This document shows positions 46,339 through 58,860 of a stretch of 64,000 nucleotides of DNA, in pieces. This stretch comes from Myrica gale (taxonomy: Eukaryota; Streptophyta; Magnoliopsida; Fagales; Myricaceae). A program made the position numbers and the translations under genes. The notes beneath the pieces were generated by a model that was not told the origin of the DNA, searched no databases, and saw only the letters and a program-made list of their open reading frames with translations. The DNA lies in contig OZ005603.1 in the NCBI GenBank assembly GCA_963930655.1, positions 19,057,001 through 19,121,000 on the forward strand, in the 5' to 3' direction. Numbering within the stretch: position 1 is the stretch's first letter; each line of letters opens with the position of its first letter.

Positions 46339-49300
46339 CTGCATTGAGAAGTTCAGTCAACACGTAATTCTGGCCACGATCTAGGGAAAAACATAGGAAC
46401 AATGTTTTTCATTATAGAACTTACCAACAGGTATATTAATATATGTACACGTAAAAAAGTGCAAACATGTGATTTTGGGTAAACATGTGCATGTGTCTCA
46501 AGTTGCAAAGCTTCCAGACAAGCAGACGATAAAAGTTCTGAGAGAGTTTCGTTCAATAAGGTGAATGAGACAAGAAAAATTATCTAACCCTCATAACACT
46601 TAGACGTAGTTCAAATGAAACGTCCAGTACCAATAAGAACAGGCTGGCAGGTACGTTTTTGAGTTAATAACCCACAAAGTGACTTTGTAACTCACCAAAA
46701 AACATACTGAAGATAATGGTGCACATTTTACATATTAGAGGCCTTCGGAGCATATAAAAGAGCATTATTAACATGACACTCGCATTCAAAATTTGTCACG
46801 TCAAATACTTGGCTTATAGCCTATCCTTCGAATCATGTATAAAAACAGACCCCTTAACAATAACTAGTTTGGTGTTTCAAAGCAAACAATGTTCTGTGGA
46901 TAAGTAACAGGCATCTAGTACAATTTTTAAGTTTCCAAGACGAGTGAAATTCAATAAAGGATTACAATGAAAACTATTTCTAGGGGGCACGTCCGCTTTA
47001 CTAAAGTATTATAGGATAAAATGAATCTAACAAATTCAGGAAACAAATATCCAAAACATCAAAAAATCCTACACAAACACTAATATTTTTAACACAAACT
47101 TCAACAACTTTTCACACAAACTCCAATACCTCTTCAAAAAAATATTCTAACAAATCTTCTCTGTCTATAATTTTTCACCAAACTCCAATATTTTTTTATT
47201 AAAAAATTACATCAAATCATCTATACACCTCTATACAACCTCCAATAAAAAATAAATATCTTTAAAACTTTTCACCAATTTTTACACAAATACCTATCAA
47301 ACTTCAATCTACATAAATATTCACAATTCTATCAAAGATCCTAAAAATCTTACAATTTTTTATAAAACGAACATCCCCTAGATTTTGTTAATCATCTCAA
47401 CCCCTTTCCCATTCGGTAATGCCAGGAAGTGTAAGAATCACAAGAAGACCATGTGTTGCAAAAGCAAACAACAGGGGTTTGTTCGTCGGTAAAAAGAGAT
47501 TGAAGATCCATCTTTTACAGTCTACCACAAGGGGTGAGGTGTATGTAAAAACACAAAACCTCTTCCAAACGTCACATTCATGCTCAGAAAAACTATTTGT
47601 ACAACTGCAGAGCAAGCTTAATCCAACTTTCTACATTAACCCTTTCACTTCACAAGAAGTCCCAATAACATGAGATAGAAGGAACGAAAAAAATAATCTA
47701 CACAACATATAAAGCATGAACATGTTGTGAACTAATTGTTCATATATTCCTTGTTGACTGTTATTTGGTAGGTTAAACTATTACGTCTTTGCTGCTTTAA
47801 ATGAATGGCAGATATAAATCTATTCTATCACACTAACTTTTTCATTAGATAGGTGAATTGCCTTACACGTTTCTTCTTTGCAGTTCCATAAGCTAGTCAA
47901 AATAATTGGACGACCATAACGAGGGAAATTGGCTTAAAAGTTTCAATTGAATAAGAGTCTTTGAGGTGTTTGATTTGAGTTAGGCGCATTACAACTCGAG
48001 CAAGGAAAAAGTCAATATCTGCCTTGAGAATGGTAGGTGGATGAAACAACAACATTGAAAGCTTTTTCAAATAGACGCTAGCGCAAAAACGACAATATCC
48101 CAAAATGTACGAATGCACTTTTTGGGCGACTTATGATTATAGTGTCCATAAGATGCCACTTACTACTAAATAGATACCTTCTATTATTAGCACTCCCAGC
48201 ATCTGTAACATCCAAAAAGACCTACATCAAATGAAATGGATATTTTGTAACAGCACCGTTGGAATTTATAGTGTTTGTAATGGAATTTGATGGAAATAAT
48301 ACTTTTACGAGAATTTAAATGTACTCGTAGAAAAGATAAGGCAAAATTCGAGGTTGGCCAACCTCCATAGAAAAGAGATAGATGAGAGAGAGAGAGAGAT
48401 GATGCTCAATACAAGTTTTCTGGTGCCCTCCCAAATGCTCCCTGCACTCCGTATAACGAAACATAATTCTAACTAGGACTTGTTCGACTAATTTGTTTTT
48501 CTAGGATTCTTTAGAATCCTAAAATTTTACAATCGAATATGTTTTTTAACATCACTTAAAAATATCTTTTGCACGCATACCAATAAAATTTAATATCACC
48601 TAAGAATTCTCAAAATTTTAACTAACTGAACATCTCAAAATCTAACAACTCACAACTCCAATGAACAGGCCAACTAACAGACCTTTACAAACATAATAAA
48701 ATGGGCCAAATACATACTAACGCAATACCAGCCCAAAATGACTGAATAATGCATAATAACTAACAACCCAATGTAAGCCCATTATCCAACCCAAGCCCAC
48801 TGCAGCCCGTGAATCATAAGTGACCCAGCTGTCCGATTTTAGTCGAGACTCTCCTCACTTGTCTCTTCATGACTTTCTCGTCTGTCTTCAGAGTCTTCAA
48901 ATACCGATTACACCTTTCCCCTTTGCAAACCCTAATCTACTTTTTCCTCCTTTGTCTACCCACCTGGTCGTGTGACATATTCTCACTTGTCCCTTCATGT
49001 CTTTCCCGTCTTTGTCTTCAAAGTCTTCAAAAATCAATTACACCTGTCCCCTTTGCAAACCCTAATCTACTTCTTCCTCCTTTGTCTACCTACCTGGTCG
49101 TGTGACATATTCTCACTTGTCCCTTGGTTCGCAAAGGCTACATATATCTATCCTAACTGCCATCAGCAATTTTCCTCGAAAAATATCCATTCCATTGGCT
49201 TTAAATAGATTTCGACAATGGTTGGATTTTAAAAAAAAAATTACCATCTTAGAACAAGAAAAATTTCTCAGAAAGGAAGCTGCTAATTATTCCAAAAAAG

Positions 49301-49712
49301 TTTACCCCAACAGTAAGATAATCAGATTGATACATAAAGATCTATATCACAAGCTTCTTCATGAACTTCAGTTCTACATGCTCAAACATCTAAGATGGGT
49401 CTGTGATATCAAATTATTATAAGCATCTGCAATAATTGTCCACCAGAAATAAGCTCCATGTACTTCGTAGAGATTTTCGGTTAACTACAATCGAGTACAA
49501 GAAAAGCATCAAGTCAAGAAATTATATTTAACTTTCCTTTTCACGATTCAACAAAGAACCAAAACCAACGTCAAATTTTATTGCAAAATACCAGCACAAG
49601 ACTATCTATTTAGTGAGAAAATACGACATAAGAAATAAACAGAAGAATCTCATATAATAGTTGTAAAGAGACTTGAAATAATTAAGAAAATATTTGATAA
49701 TCCTGGTCTTAC
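46339..49712. other. Cyclin-T intron 1, no gene seen
   Basis: AT-rich. It includes a run of TTTTCACACAAACTCCAATA-like phrases at about 47090-47290, a GA run at 48384-48400, and a short perfect hairpin TAGGATTCT-TT-AGAATCCTA near 48503. ORFs here are short and unlike known proteins; the plus frame at 49102-49422 begins in the tandem repeat and is probably random. Confidence 0.55.
48856..49125. repeat. Direct repeat, period 130 bp
   Basis: The phrase CCTGGTCGTGTGACATATTC occurs at 48963 and 49093. The preceding TGCAAACCCTAATCTACTT region is likewise duplicated. Two full copies and the start of a third (CACTTGTCCCTT) are seen. Confidence 0.9.
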
Positions 49713-49936
49713 ACTTTTAGCCTCATTCCCAAATCCTGCAAAAATGTGCAGTACGACTTGCATAAATATGTTTCTTTCTTCAGGTCAATCCCATCTCTTC
49801 TTGATGGGGAATTTTCTTCAATTTCCTTTCTGGACATATACCAGCGACCAAATTCCTCTTGCCTTTCTTGAGAAGTTCTTGAACACCCATCAGATATACC
49901 ATGATGCGATGACTCCGCAGGTAAAATTTCGGCCAT
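49713..49936 (-). pseudogene. Cyclin-T exon 1
   Basis: The ATG at 49936 ([17 protein letters not shown]) fits the family start better than the upstream ATG at 49948. The exon reads [19 protein letters not shown] and [12 protein letters not shown] and ends AAAGT before the donor GTAAGA. It is intact in itself. Confidence 0.9.
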
Positions 49937-49948
49937 GTGGATCTTCAA

Positions 49949-50587
49949 AAATTAAGAAACAATGACCGAAAGATACCTTTACTATAACAAGAGAAGGCCC
50001 TTTTCTTGCTGATAGACAAAAAATATAAGTCGGAAAATTAAAGACCACCTAAATATGACAAAGTCGAAATACGACATATATATCTAACAATACAATTTCA
50101 AAAAAAAATAACACTACGAATTATTGAATACTATAAGTTAGTTGTGCTAAATAATAAACAGAAAATCATAAAGGAGGCACTCATCAAGACAAGTAAACAT
50201 TATGATTGAAAGCACTATCAATGATTCTAAATTATGGAACGAAACCAAACCCATCAGCACTTATTAATCCTAAACAAGCACATCAGTGTTATGGCTGGTC
50301 CTCAACTCTCCACGTTTGACCTAAAATCAGACAATCAACAAAAAATTTAGATCCTAAAGTAGAAACTTCTAATTATATTTCAGTTTGCCAATCAAATAAA
50401 TAAATTTATGAAAATATGACATGTATTATGTTATACATCCCAAAGTCAATCAAAGCCTATGCATGAAATCTATGAAAAAACATTGATGAATGATAACAGT
50501 AACCAATACAAGAGTGCTTAAAATCTCAATCACACGTGAAGTTCAAGGGACATGAATATACATGCGTAATTTGCACTATCTATGTTC
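49949..50587. promoter_or_regulatory. Left part of a divergent promoter region (cyclin-T / KIN-12E)
   Basis: Non-coding sequence between the cyclin-T start and the LINE insertion. With 61998-62050 it forms the original intergenic gap of about 0.7 kb between two divergently transcribed genes. AT-rich; no specific element is claimed. Confidence 0.5.
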
Positions 50588-50596
50588 TTTTTTTTT

Positions 50597-51027
50597 CATA
50601 AGTAAGTCAATCTTATTGAAGAAGAAGAAAAAACACAGTACAAGAGGCTATACTGACGAAAGCGAAAGCAAACACGCTAGAAAACTAATAAAATCCGAAA
50701 AATCCACAAACGGACAACCTAAAACCGAATTGGCCCAAAGGAAAAGAGAATGCAACACAAAACCCCCCATACTAGACATAGACACAGCCTTGTCTTCGAA
50801 ACACCTCTCATTCCTCTCCCTCCACAAACACCACCAAATACAAGCTGGAATCATCTTCCAAATGGCCAACGCAGTTGGATCCCCAAACTTCCTCATCCAA
50901 CACCGCATAACATCCACCACTCTCCTAAGCATAACCCAATCATAGTTAAGGATGCTCAACACATGCCCCCCCATAATCCTCTAGCCACGGAGCAGTGGAT
51001 AAGGAGATGATCAACTGTTTCACTATC
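50597..51027 (-). pseudogene. LINE ORF2 C-terminus, part 3
   Basis: It continues the ORF2 broken at 56902: SETVDHLLIHCSVARGLWG, then IPACIWWCLWRERNERCF and KAVSMSSM. This is the zf-RVT-type C-terminal region. It ends near the 3' tail. Confidence 0.82.
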
Positions 51028-54000
51028 TGTTACGCCCCGAACGCTAGCCCGAAGGGGGTTAATGACAGCCGCGAACATCCACTCAATGAATGTTCCAGCG
51101 TTTTCTCTTAATCTTGCAGCGGAATTTTTTTTCTTTTTTGAGAGAGACGGGCCAAAGAGATTTACTTAAAACTTACACAATCGACTACAACGGTAATGGT
51201 GTAAGCAATAGCATGGTTGCATGGCCGAGGTACAAGATTTTCAATGAGAGGACACCAATAACAGATTCAGCCAAGGAAGGGTTGAACTTCACATGCAAGA
51301 GGACACTCGGTCAAGAGCTCCAAAGAAAAACCGAATCTTACCTCCGTCCACTTGAGCTTACGGTGGCACCTTGCCTACAAATGAGTCATACTAATGTCTT
51401 TTATAGGTTCACTAGTGTAAAGAACATTCACTCTATTACACGCAACTCATCATACAAAATCACCCATATTGTTTGACTTCTCAATGGTGATCCTATAACG
51501 CAAATATTCTCTTAAGGATGCCAAAGCCATAAAAATTGGGTTCTAAACTGATCCTTACACTAATTTTCATAACATATCAAAATTCTAAGTAATTTGGAGC
51601 TCATTTTCCACTCAAAACACTTACCCGAAAATACAAGCTGCTGAGGATGTCCAAGCGGGCAGCCCCAACGTCTCCAACTTAAAAATTCATAACTTTAAAG
51701 ACATGGCTCCAAATAACATGAAATTTCTTTTAAACTAGTCTCCTTTCATAGTTCAAGATTGAAGGTAAAAATCACATACATCAGAATTACCATGCATTTT
51801 CAACGACACTTCATATCGGGTGAAAACTCCTAGGGCAACACTGCTGCTGCCTCCAGCTCGGCCTCCTATTTTCAAAACACCATAACTAATGCATTACACC
51901 TCCAAATCTCACGAAATTCACCTCAAAATGTTATTCTTTCATAAACTTAAAATTCAAGACTAGAATCGTAAAATTTGGACTTAAAATGATCACTCAAAAG
52001 GTATCCGAAATAAGCAACATTCTGGACGTGCAAGGCTGGTGGCAGCTTGACGTTTGGACCTTGAACAATGCATAACTCCCCCAATACTTATCGGAATCAC
52101 CCGAGGTATGGCTTAAAATCTTCATATTTCCTAGGCCTACCATCTAGGATCCTCTTAAGATCAAGGGATAAACACAATTGCATCAGAATACACTCCTAGT
52201 TCGGGCCTTGAAATCTGCAGAGGTTACTTTCAGCAACAACAATGATCTTCTCAACCTTCCAAACCTCCAACAACCAAAACCTAATCTCTTCATGTCACAA
52301 GCAACATCCAATGTAACGCCCCGAATGCTAGCTCCGAGAGGCTAATGACAGCCACGAGCGTTTCCAATAAGGAACACTCCAGCGTACTTACTAAATTCTT
52401 GCAGCAGAATATATCATAGTGCCTAAATTTTTTTTTAAAAGAAGCTTTATATCGCTAGCATTCAACGCACATACGAACTTTAGAACCTACTCCTCAATCG
52501 ATAACTTGAAGTAATTACAACATAATCTCAAAATGTTGATCGGTTAAAAACCTTAAACTTTACTAGGCCGAATGCCGGCTCTTCCCAAAAATTTACATCT
52601 AATCCTTTAATGAAACAACAAAAAGAGAAGAGGACATTCCCGTCGGCCCCTCTTCTAGTTTTCCCCACTTGAAATGTTATCTGGAATGATACAATTTAAA
52701 ACTGTGAGTCGAAAGACTCAATAAGGGTTTATATGCAATAAATAATGCATGTCTTGCATAAATAATGAATGTACATTGATGCTTGCGTATGCATGAGACA
52801 ATGTACTTGATCTTGAAAAACATTTCTTGCTTGAAAATATTTCTTTCTTAAACTTGTCACGCTCCATTTACCCCTGAAGTCAGGGTTGTGCGTTCCTTTC
52901 GGAACTATTCCATTTTTCCCTTGGGAACACATCATTTGGTTGAGCTAGCCTTTGCTGTGGCCCCAAACCTGATTGCTAGACTCAACCCTTGGAGGTTCAC
53001 ACCTTCTTGCAAGCATCCTTCGGTGTGATTGCACATACCTCAGGAACCACCCATCCTTCTCTCATTCGTCCTTCGGAGTGGGTGCCCCTTAGGAATCATC
53101 CATCCTTCTCGCATTCGTCCTTCGGAGTGGATGTCCTATCTTATTGGTACGGTACCGACCGACTTTAGCTCATTAACTTAACTTGTCATAAAGTAGCATA
53201 AAATGGTACTTTCATTTGCATAAAATTTCTCTTTCTTTCTCATGAGAAAAATGAATGCAAATGCTCATGCTGTGCTCATGTCATGCTTGATGATGAGAAA
53301 TCTTAAACATTTGCACAAAAATTTCTTTTTCATGCAAATGCTTATGTCATGTCATAATAAGTCATGAGTATTCATGCTGTGCATCATTCCAGTTTTTCAA
53401 AAAGCGTAAATTTTCACTTACCTTCGTTGCTTGAGTGTTGAACGTCACTTTACCTATATGGATCATACTAATGTTATTCAAAGGTTCGCTAGTGTAAGGA
53501 GGAATATTCATTCAATTACACGCAACTCATCATACAAAATCACCACTCATGTTGTTTGACTTATCAATGGTGATCCTACAATGCAAACATTATTCTAAGT
53601 ATGTCGTAGACATAAGAATCGGATTCTAAACTGATCCTTACACAAATTCTCATAACATATCAAAGTTCTAAGTAATTTGGAGCTCATTTGCCACTCAAAA
53701 CCTTTACCCGAAAATACAAGCTGTTGATGACTTCTAAGCGGGCAGCCCCCACGTCTCCAACTTAAAAATTCATAACTTCAAAACCATGGCTCCAAATTAC
53801 ATGAAATTTATTTTGAAATACTCAGATTTCATAGGTAAAGATTGGGGGTAAACTTCACAACAGCAGAATGTGCTATACATTTTCACAAACACTTTATATT
53901 AGGCGAAAATCCTACATCAACACTGTTGCTGATTCCAGCTCGGCCCTTCATTTTCAAAATACCACAACTCATTCATTACACCTCTAAATCATACGAAATT

Positions 54001-56901
54001 TACCTTAAAATGTTCCTCTTTCTTAAACTTAAAATTCAAGACCAACCTCGTAAAATGTGGACTTAAAATGATCCCTCAAAAGGTATTCGGAATGAGCTAA
54101 CACTCCGGACGTGCAAGGCTGCAGGCAGCTTGACGTCCGAGCCTTAAACAACGCATAACTCACTCAATAGTTATCGGAATCATCCAAGGTATGACTTAAA
54201 TTCTTCCTATTTCCTAGGCCTAAAACCTAGGATTTTCTTAAGATCAAGGGATAAGCACAATTGCATCAGAATACAATCCCAATTTGAGCCTTGAAATCTG
54301 CGGAGGTTAAATTTCAGCACTTAGTTTTCAGCAACTAGTCTAATAAACCTATGCAACAACTTCACCCATGATTCTAAATTAAAAACCTCAGCTTATTTTT
54401 CAGCAGCAACACTCATTCCCAAAGCTCCTTTGAACCTCAATGCATTTAGATATGAAAGGACAACACCCAATACCACAACCACTACACATCTGGCCATGCA
54501 TGCTCAAATAGATTTCAGGCCTCTTTTAAGCTTTTTATCAAACACTTAGGGTGCATCAATGGTTCTCTTGAACATCTTTCAGATATGACCATGTATCAAA
54601 CACTTAGGGCTTGGTGGTTCTCAACAAGACTAACATGCATACAACCTAATACATCAACCAATAAATCCGGCCATACATGCATAAACCGATTTTTAATCTT
54701 CTTTTAGGCCTTTTATCAAACACCTAAGGTGCATCATTTTGCCCTTGAAACCATAACCCAATATCTAACCGAACATGTCTTCCTAGACTCCAAGATCTTC
54801 ATCATTTCAGCATGCAAACCGAAGAAAGAAAGAATCAACAGAACCCAAACCACAAACCAACAGATCCACGGTTTTCTCATGAGATTTTTCACAAAAGAGC
54901 AACACCATTACCGGAGTTTCTTCTCCTCCATTCAACTCTCTCAAGTTTATTATAAGATCCATACTATTCTTAAAGAAAGCAACATATAAGCAAGGAGAAA
55001 ACAACCAAACACATAACAAGCTAACATTCAAGTAAAATGTGAGAGAAATGAGGCAATGTGTCCATTCGGCCAGCAGTGATTTCACCTAGCAAGGGCCGGA
55101 TTTTACCTTTGTTTTTCTCCTTCTTCTTCTTCCTCTCCTTTTCTTCTTCTTCTTCTTCTTCTTCTTCTTCTTCTTCTTCTTCTGCTTCTCGGTTGGGTGT
55201 CTTAGGGCAAGAGAAAGGTGCGGTTTTTGGGCAAGAGAAATGAGAGAAATGCGGCAAAGGGGGGGGGAGGGGTGTGTTAACATGAAAGTGCTTTGGGGGG
55301 GAAAGACAAGGCTGCTCCCCCTTTCTTTCCCTCCTTCACGTGATTTCCCCCCTCTTTCACTTTTTTTTTCTGCTACTAAAAATCTGCTACTAATGAATTA
55401 CTCTAACCTACCTTTCTATGTTTATTTCTAAGTCTCACATATTTTCAATGTTAAATATTGTAACTTAGGGATATATTCCATTAATTAAAACAATTAGGCT
55501 AATTAATCTCAATTGTAACAATTGCAATTAATATAACATTTAAATCCTAACTTAAAACTCATAAAAACACTAGGGGAAAATTCCACCTAGACATAACTTT
55601 AGATTAATTTAACCTTACATACATTTCTCAATAATTAGAGTAATACATACTTAAGATGTCATAAGCAACAAATTCCTCTCTTTCTTTGTTTTAAAATGAA
55701 ATAAATAAAGTCGGGGTCTCACATCCAAGGCTAATTTAACATCTCATAACAACAACCATTCTCTCACATTCTTCCCACTTTTACAACTCCAATTCAAAAT
55801 TTAAAACAAAACCATGATTTCATCTTCATCAAGCTAAAACTATTGCATTTACCCATTTCTTTTGGGATTTTTATCAAACACCTAGGGTGTATCATTTGTT
55901 CTCTTGAACATCTTTCAGATCTGACCATATATGAAACACTTAGGGCTTGATGGTTCTCAACAAGACTAACATGGATACAACCTAATACATCAAACCAGTA
56001 GATCAGGCCATTCATGCACAAATAAATCTCAATCCTCTTTTAGGCCTTTTATCAAACACCTAGGGTGCAACAATGGTTCTCTTGAACCATTTTCCAGATC
56101 AGACCACACATCTCCATGGTCCCATACAAGATCCACACTACTTCTTAAAGGAAACATGTAGACAACATGTACACAATAAGAAAACAACCGAACACACAAC
56201 AAGCTAACATCCAAGATAAATGTGAAAGAAATGAGATAGTGAGTATTTCGGCCAGCAGAATTTTTTCCATATAGATGGTCGAATTTTACCTTTATTTCTC
56301 CTCTTTCTTCTTCTTCTTCTTCTTCTTCTTCTTCTTCTCTTCGGTTGTGTGAGTGAGTTAGGGCAAAAATGAGTGTGCTAGGGCATATGGGAAGTGAAAA
56401 ATGCGGTAGAAAGGGGGGGTGTTAGGCGTGAAAGTGTTTTGGGGGGGGGGGGGACAAGGCTGCCCTCCCCCTTTCTTTCCCTCCTTCACATGACTTCCCT
56501 CCCTTTTTTCCCATTTTCTCTTTTATTAAATTTTCTGCCACTTCATAAAACTAACCCTATCATGCCTTCCCATTTATTCCAAGAAATCACACATTATTCA
56601 AGAGTCAAAGCCCCTAATTAAATTCTTCCAAATATTGCAACTTAGGGATAAGTTCCAAAAATTAAAATAATATTAATCTCAATTACTCAAATTTAACAAT
56701 TGCAAACAATATAACATTTAAATCATAGCTTAAGACGCATAAAAAAAATGCTAGGGGAAAATTCCACCTAAACATGATTTTAGATTAATCTCCCTATACA
56801 TGCCTTTCTCAATAATTAGAGTAATAATAATAATTGGAGTAATGCACACTTAGGGAGTCATAATTCTTTTACAATGATAGAAATAAGGTCGGGGTCTCAC
56901 A
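51028..56901 (+). mobile_element. Solo LTR, CGCCCCG family, interrupted by another; TSD CTATC/CTCTC
   Basis: It starts TGTTACGCCCCGAACGC and ends GTCGGGGTCTCACA. Flanks are CTATC (51023-51027) and CTCTC (56902-56906), one mismatch. Without the nested LTR it is about 2.5 kb. It lacks the palindrome array. Its 3' part has a CTTCTTCTT tract near 56310. It splits the LINE ORF2 between the CYLCKSES and SETVDH codons. Confidence 0.85.
52312..55723 (+). mobile_element. Nested solo LTR, CGCCCCG family, TSD TCCAA
   Basis: It starts TGTAACGCCCCGAATGC and ends GTCGGGGTCTCACA, 3412 bp. TCCAA flanks it on both sides (52307-52311 and 55724-55728). It carries the family hairpin near 52709, a GGTACGGTACC palindrome near 53150 and a long CTT tract near 55140. 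The Lys/Glu-rich frame there is a translation of the tract. No GTGTCGACAC is seen. Confidence 0.92.
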
Positions 56902-56906
56902 CTCTC

Positions 56907-58355
56907 GCTCTTACATAAGTAGCACCATTCAGTCACACAAACACCCTTCCTCCTCAAGTTGTCGATGGTTAAAATTTTCCCAAGAGTGGCCTCCCAAACA
57001 AAGAAAGCTACTCTAGGGGGAACCCAGTTCCTCCAACAAAGACGCCACTGAAAATCCCCATGGGAGCTCTCCAAAAGCAAAGCATACATCGATTTCACAG
57101 AGAAAACACCGCTCTTAGAACCCCTCCACAGCAGCTTATCCTCTCCCTCTCTCCTCCAACGCTGCGAATAAAGCAAAGAAAAAAACTGCGAGAAAACTTC
57201 CAACTCCCAATTGTGAATCGACCTATCAAGGTGGACATCCCAGACAACCATACCAGAACCAAGCGCCATGCAATCAGCCACCCAAGCGTCCTTCCTTCGA
57301 GCAATAGAAAATAATTGAGGAAACTCCTCACTCGACGGTCGATCCCCACACCACTTGTCATGCCTGAACCAAATTCTAGAACCGGTCCTAACCTCGAACC
57401 TGGTGTGCTCTTGAAAAAAATTCCACCCTCTGCTAATGTTTTTCCACAAACTCACCCCATAAGACCCTTGAACTACCATAGTGCTCCAACCACCCGCTGC
57501 GCACCCATACTTCGCTATGATGACTGTCTTCCACAATCTGTCTCTTTCATAATTGAATCGCCAAAGCCATTTTCCAAGAAGAGCTTTATTGAATAGGGAC
57601 AACCTTCTAAGCCCCAACCCACCTGCACGAATAGGGGAGCAAACTCGAGCCCACTTAACAAGATGAAACCTATGCTCATAGCCACCGCTGCCCCACAAAA
57701 AATCCCTTTGAAGCTTCTCTAACCTATTAGCCACCGACAATGGAATAGGATAGAGAGACATAAAATATGTAGGAAGGCTACAAAGAGTGGATCTAATCAT
57801 GGTCAACCGTCCCCCTTTTGAAAGATAAATGCGCTTCCAGCATGCCAGCCTTCTTTCGAATCTTTCAACTATGCCATCCCAGATGCGTACACATTTATAC
57901 TTAGCTCCAAGAGGAAGCCCAAGGTAGGTCATCGGGAGAGACGACACCCTACAACCCAAAATACCCGCCAACCCCTGCACATCTACCACTCTGCCAATAG
58001 GAATCACCTCAGACTTGCCAAGGTTAATCCTGAGACCAGACATAGCCTCGAAGCACAAAAGTAGACATCTCAGGTTCCGCACTTGATTCTCTGCATCCTC
58101 ACAAAAATCAGCGTATCATCAGCAAAGAGTAAATGTGAAATGCATACCTCATTCTTGTCACCTCCCCAACCTCGAAACCCCTTATAGCACCACTTCCAAC
58201 TGCCTCCTTCATCATCCTGCTAAAAGCCTCCATAACTATTACATACAGGAGGGGTTAAAGAGGATCACCCTGACGCAAACCTCGCGAACTCCCAAAGAAG
58301 CCTTGAGGAGAACCATTCACCATCATGGAAGACTTAACCGTAGAGATACAAAACT
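56907..58355 (-). pseudogene. LINE ORF2, part 2 (RT thumb and C-terminal region)
   Basis: The catalytic FADDTLIFCEDAENQ lies at about 58090-58125. It is followed by a long open frame (to 58082) with MSGLRINLGKSEVIPIG, YLGLPLGAKYK, LSKGGRLTMIRSTL and WVPPRVAFFVWEATLGK. This is the reverse transcriptase of a plant L1. The frame breaks between 58082 and 58360. The long, stop-free part suggests a fairly young insertion. Confidence 0.9.
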
Positions 58356-58855
58356 CAATCTAACGACACCACCTCTCTCGAAACCTACATCTTCTCAAAA
58401 GATACAATAAGAATTTACAATTCACATGATCATAAGCCTTGTGAACATCAAGTTTGCACAAAACTCCCGGAACATTCGACCTCAATCTCGAATCAATACA
58501 CTCATTAGCAATCAGGACGGAATCTAGAATATGTCGTCCCCTCAAAAAGGCATTCTGAGAAGGCGAAATGATTTTTTCAAGAACCATCTTCAGCCTATTT
58601 GCCAACACCTTGGCTAGAATCTTCTACACCCCTCCAACCAAACTTATAGGACGAAAATCTTGCAATTCCACTGCACCTGCTTTCTTGGGAATAAGAACAA
58701 TGATGTAGCATTCACGCATTTAACAAATTTACCTCTCTGGGCAAAGTCATTAAACGTAGCCAAAACATCTCCCTTGAGCACATCCCAGCAAAACTGAAAG
58801 AAAGCTAGAGAGAAACCATCCGGGCCCGGAGCCTTGTCACCATTAAGGTTGTGGA
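58356..58855 (-). pseudogene. LINE ORF2, RT fingers and palm
   Basis: NLNGDKAPGPDGFSLAFFQ (from 58859) is the start of the RT domain. [20 protein letters not shown] and [17 protein letters not shown] follow. There is a frame change near 58640. Confidence 0.9.
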
Positions 58856-58860
58856 CCACA

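Larger units (their letters stand above)
28798..49936 (-). pseudogene. CYCT1: Cyclin-T pseudogene, six exons
   Basis: Cyclin-T partners CDK9-type kinases (P-TEFb) in the nucleus and promotes transcript elongation. Six exons can be placed on the minus strand: 49713-49936, 46258-46338, 34525-34647, 33851-34025, 33611-33747, and a last exon 28798-29284 plus 32869-33379. They have GT/AG splice sites and match plant cyclin-T in order. It is broken: a lost T in exon 2, two small deletions in exon 3, a lost base in exon 4, 15 bp missing from exon 5, a frame change in exon 6, a 3.6-kb MULE in exon 6, and a late shift before the C-terminus. The symbol is a family-level guess. Some single-base losses could be sequencing error; the rest could not. 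Confidence 0.85.

Noticed and set aside
49102-49422. 106-codon plus-strand frame in the cyclin-T intron as a gene
   Set aside because: It begins inside a tandem repeat, has no known domain, and lies in an intron of a gene on the other strand.
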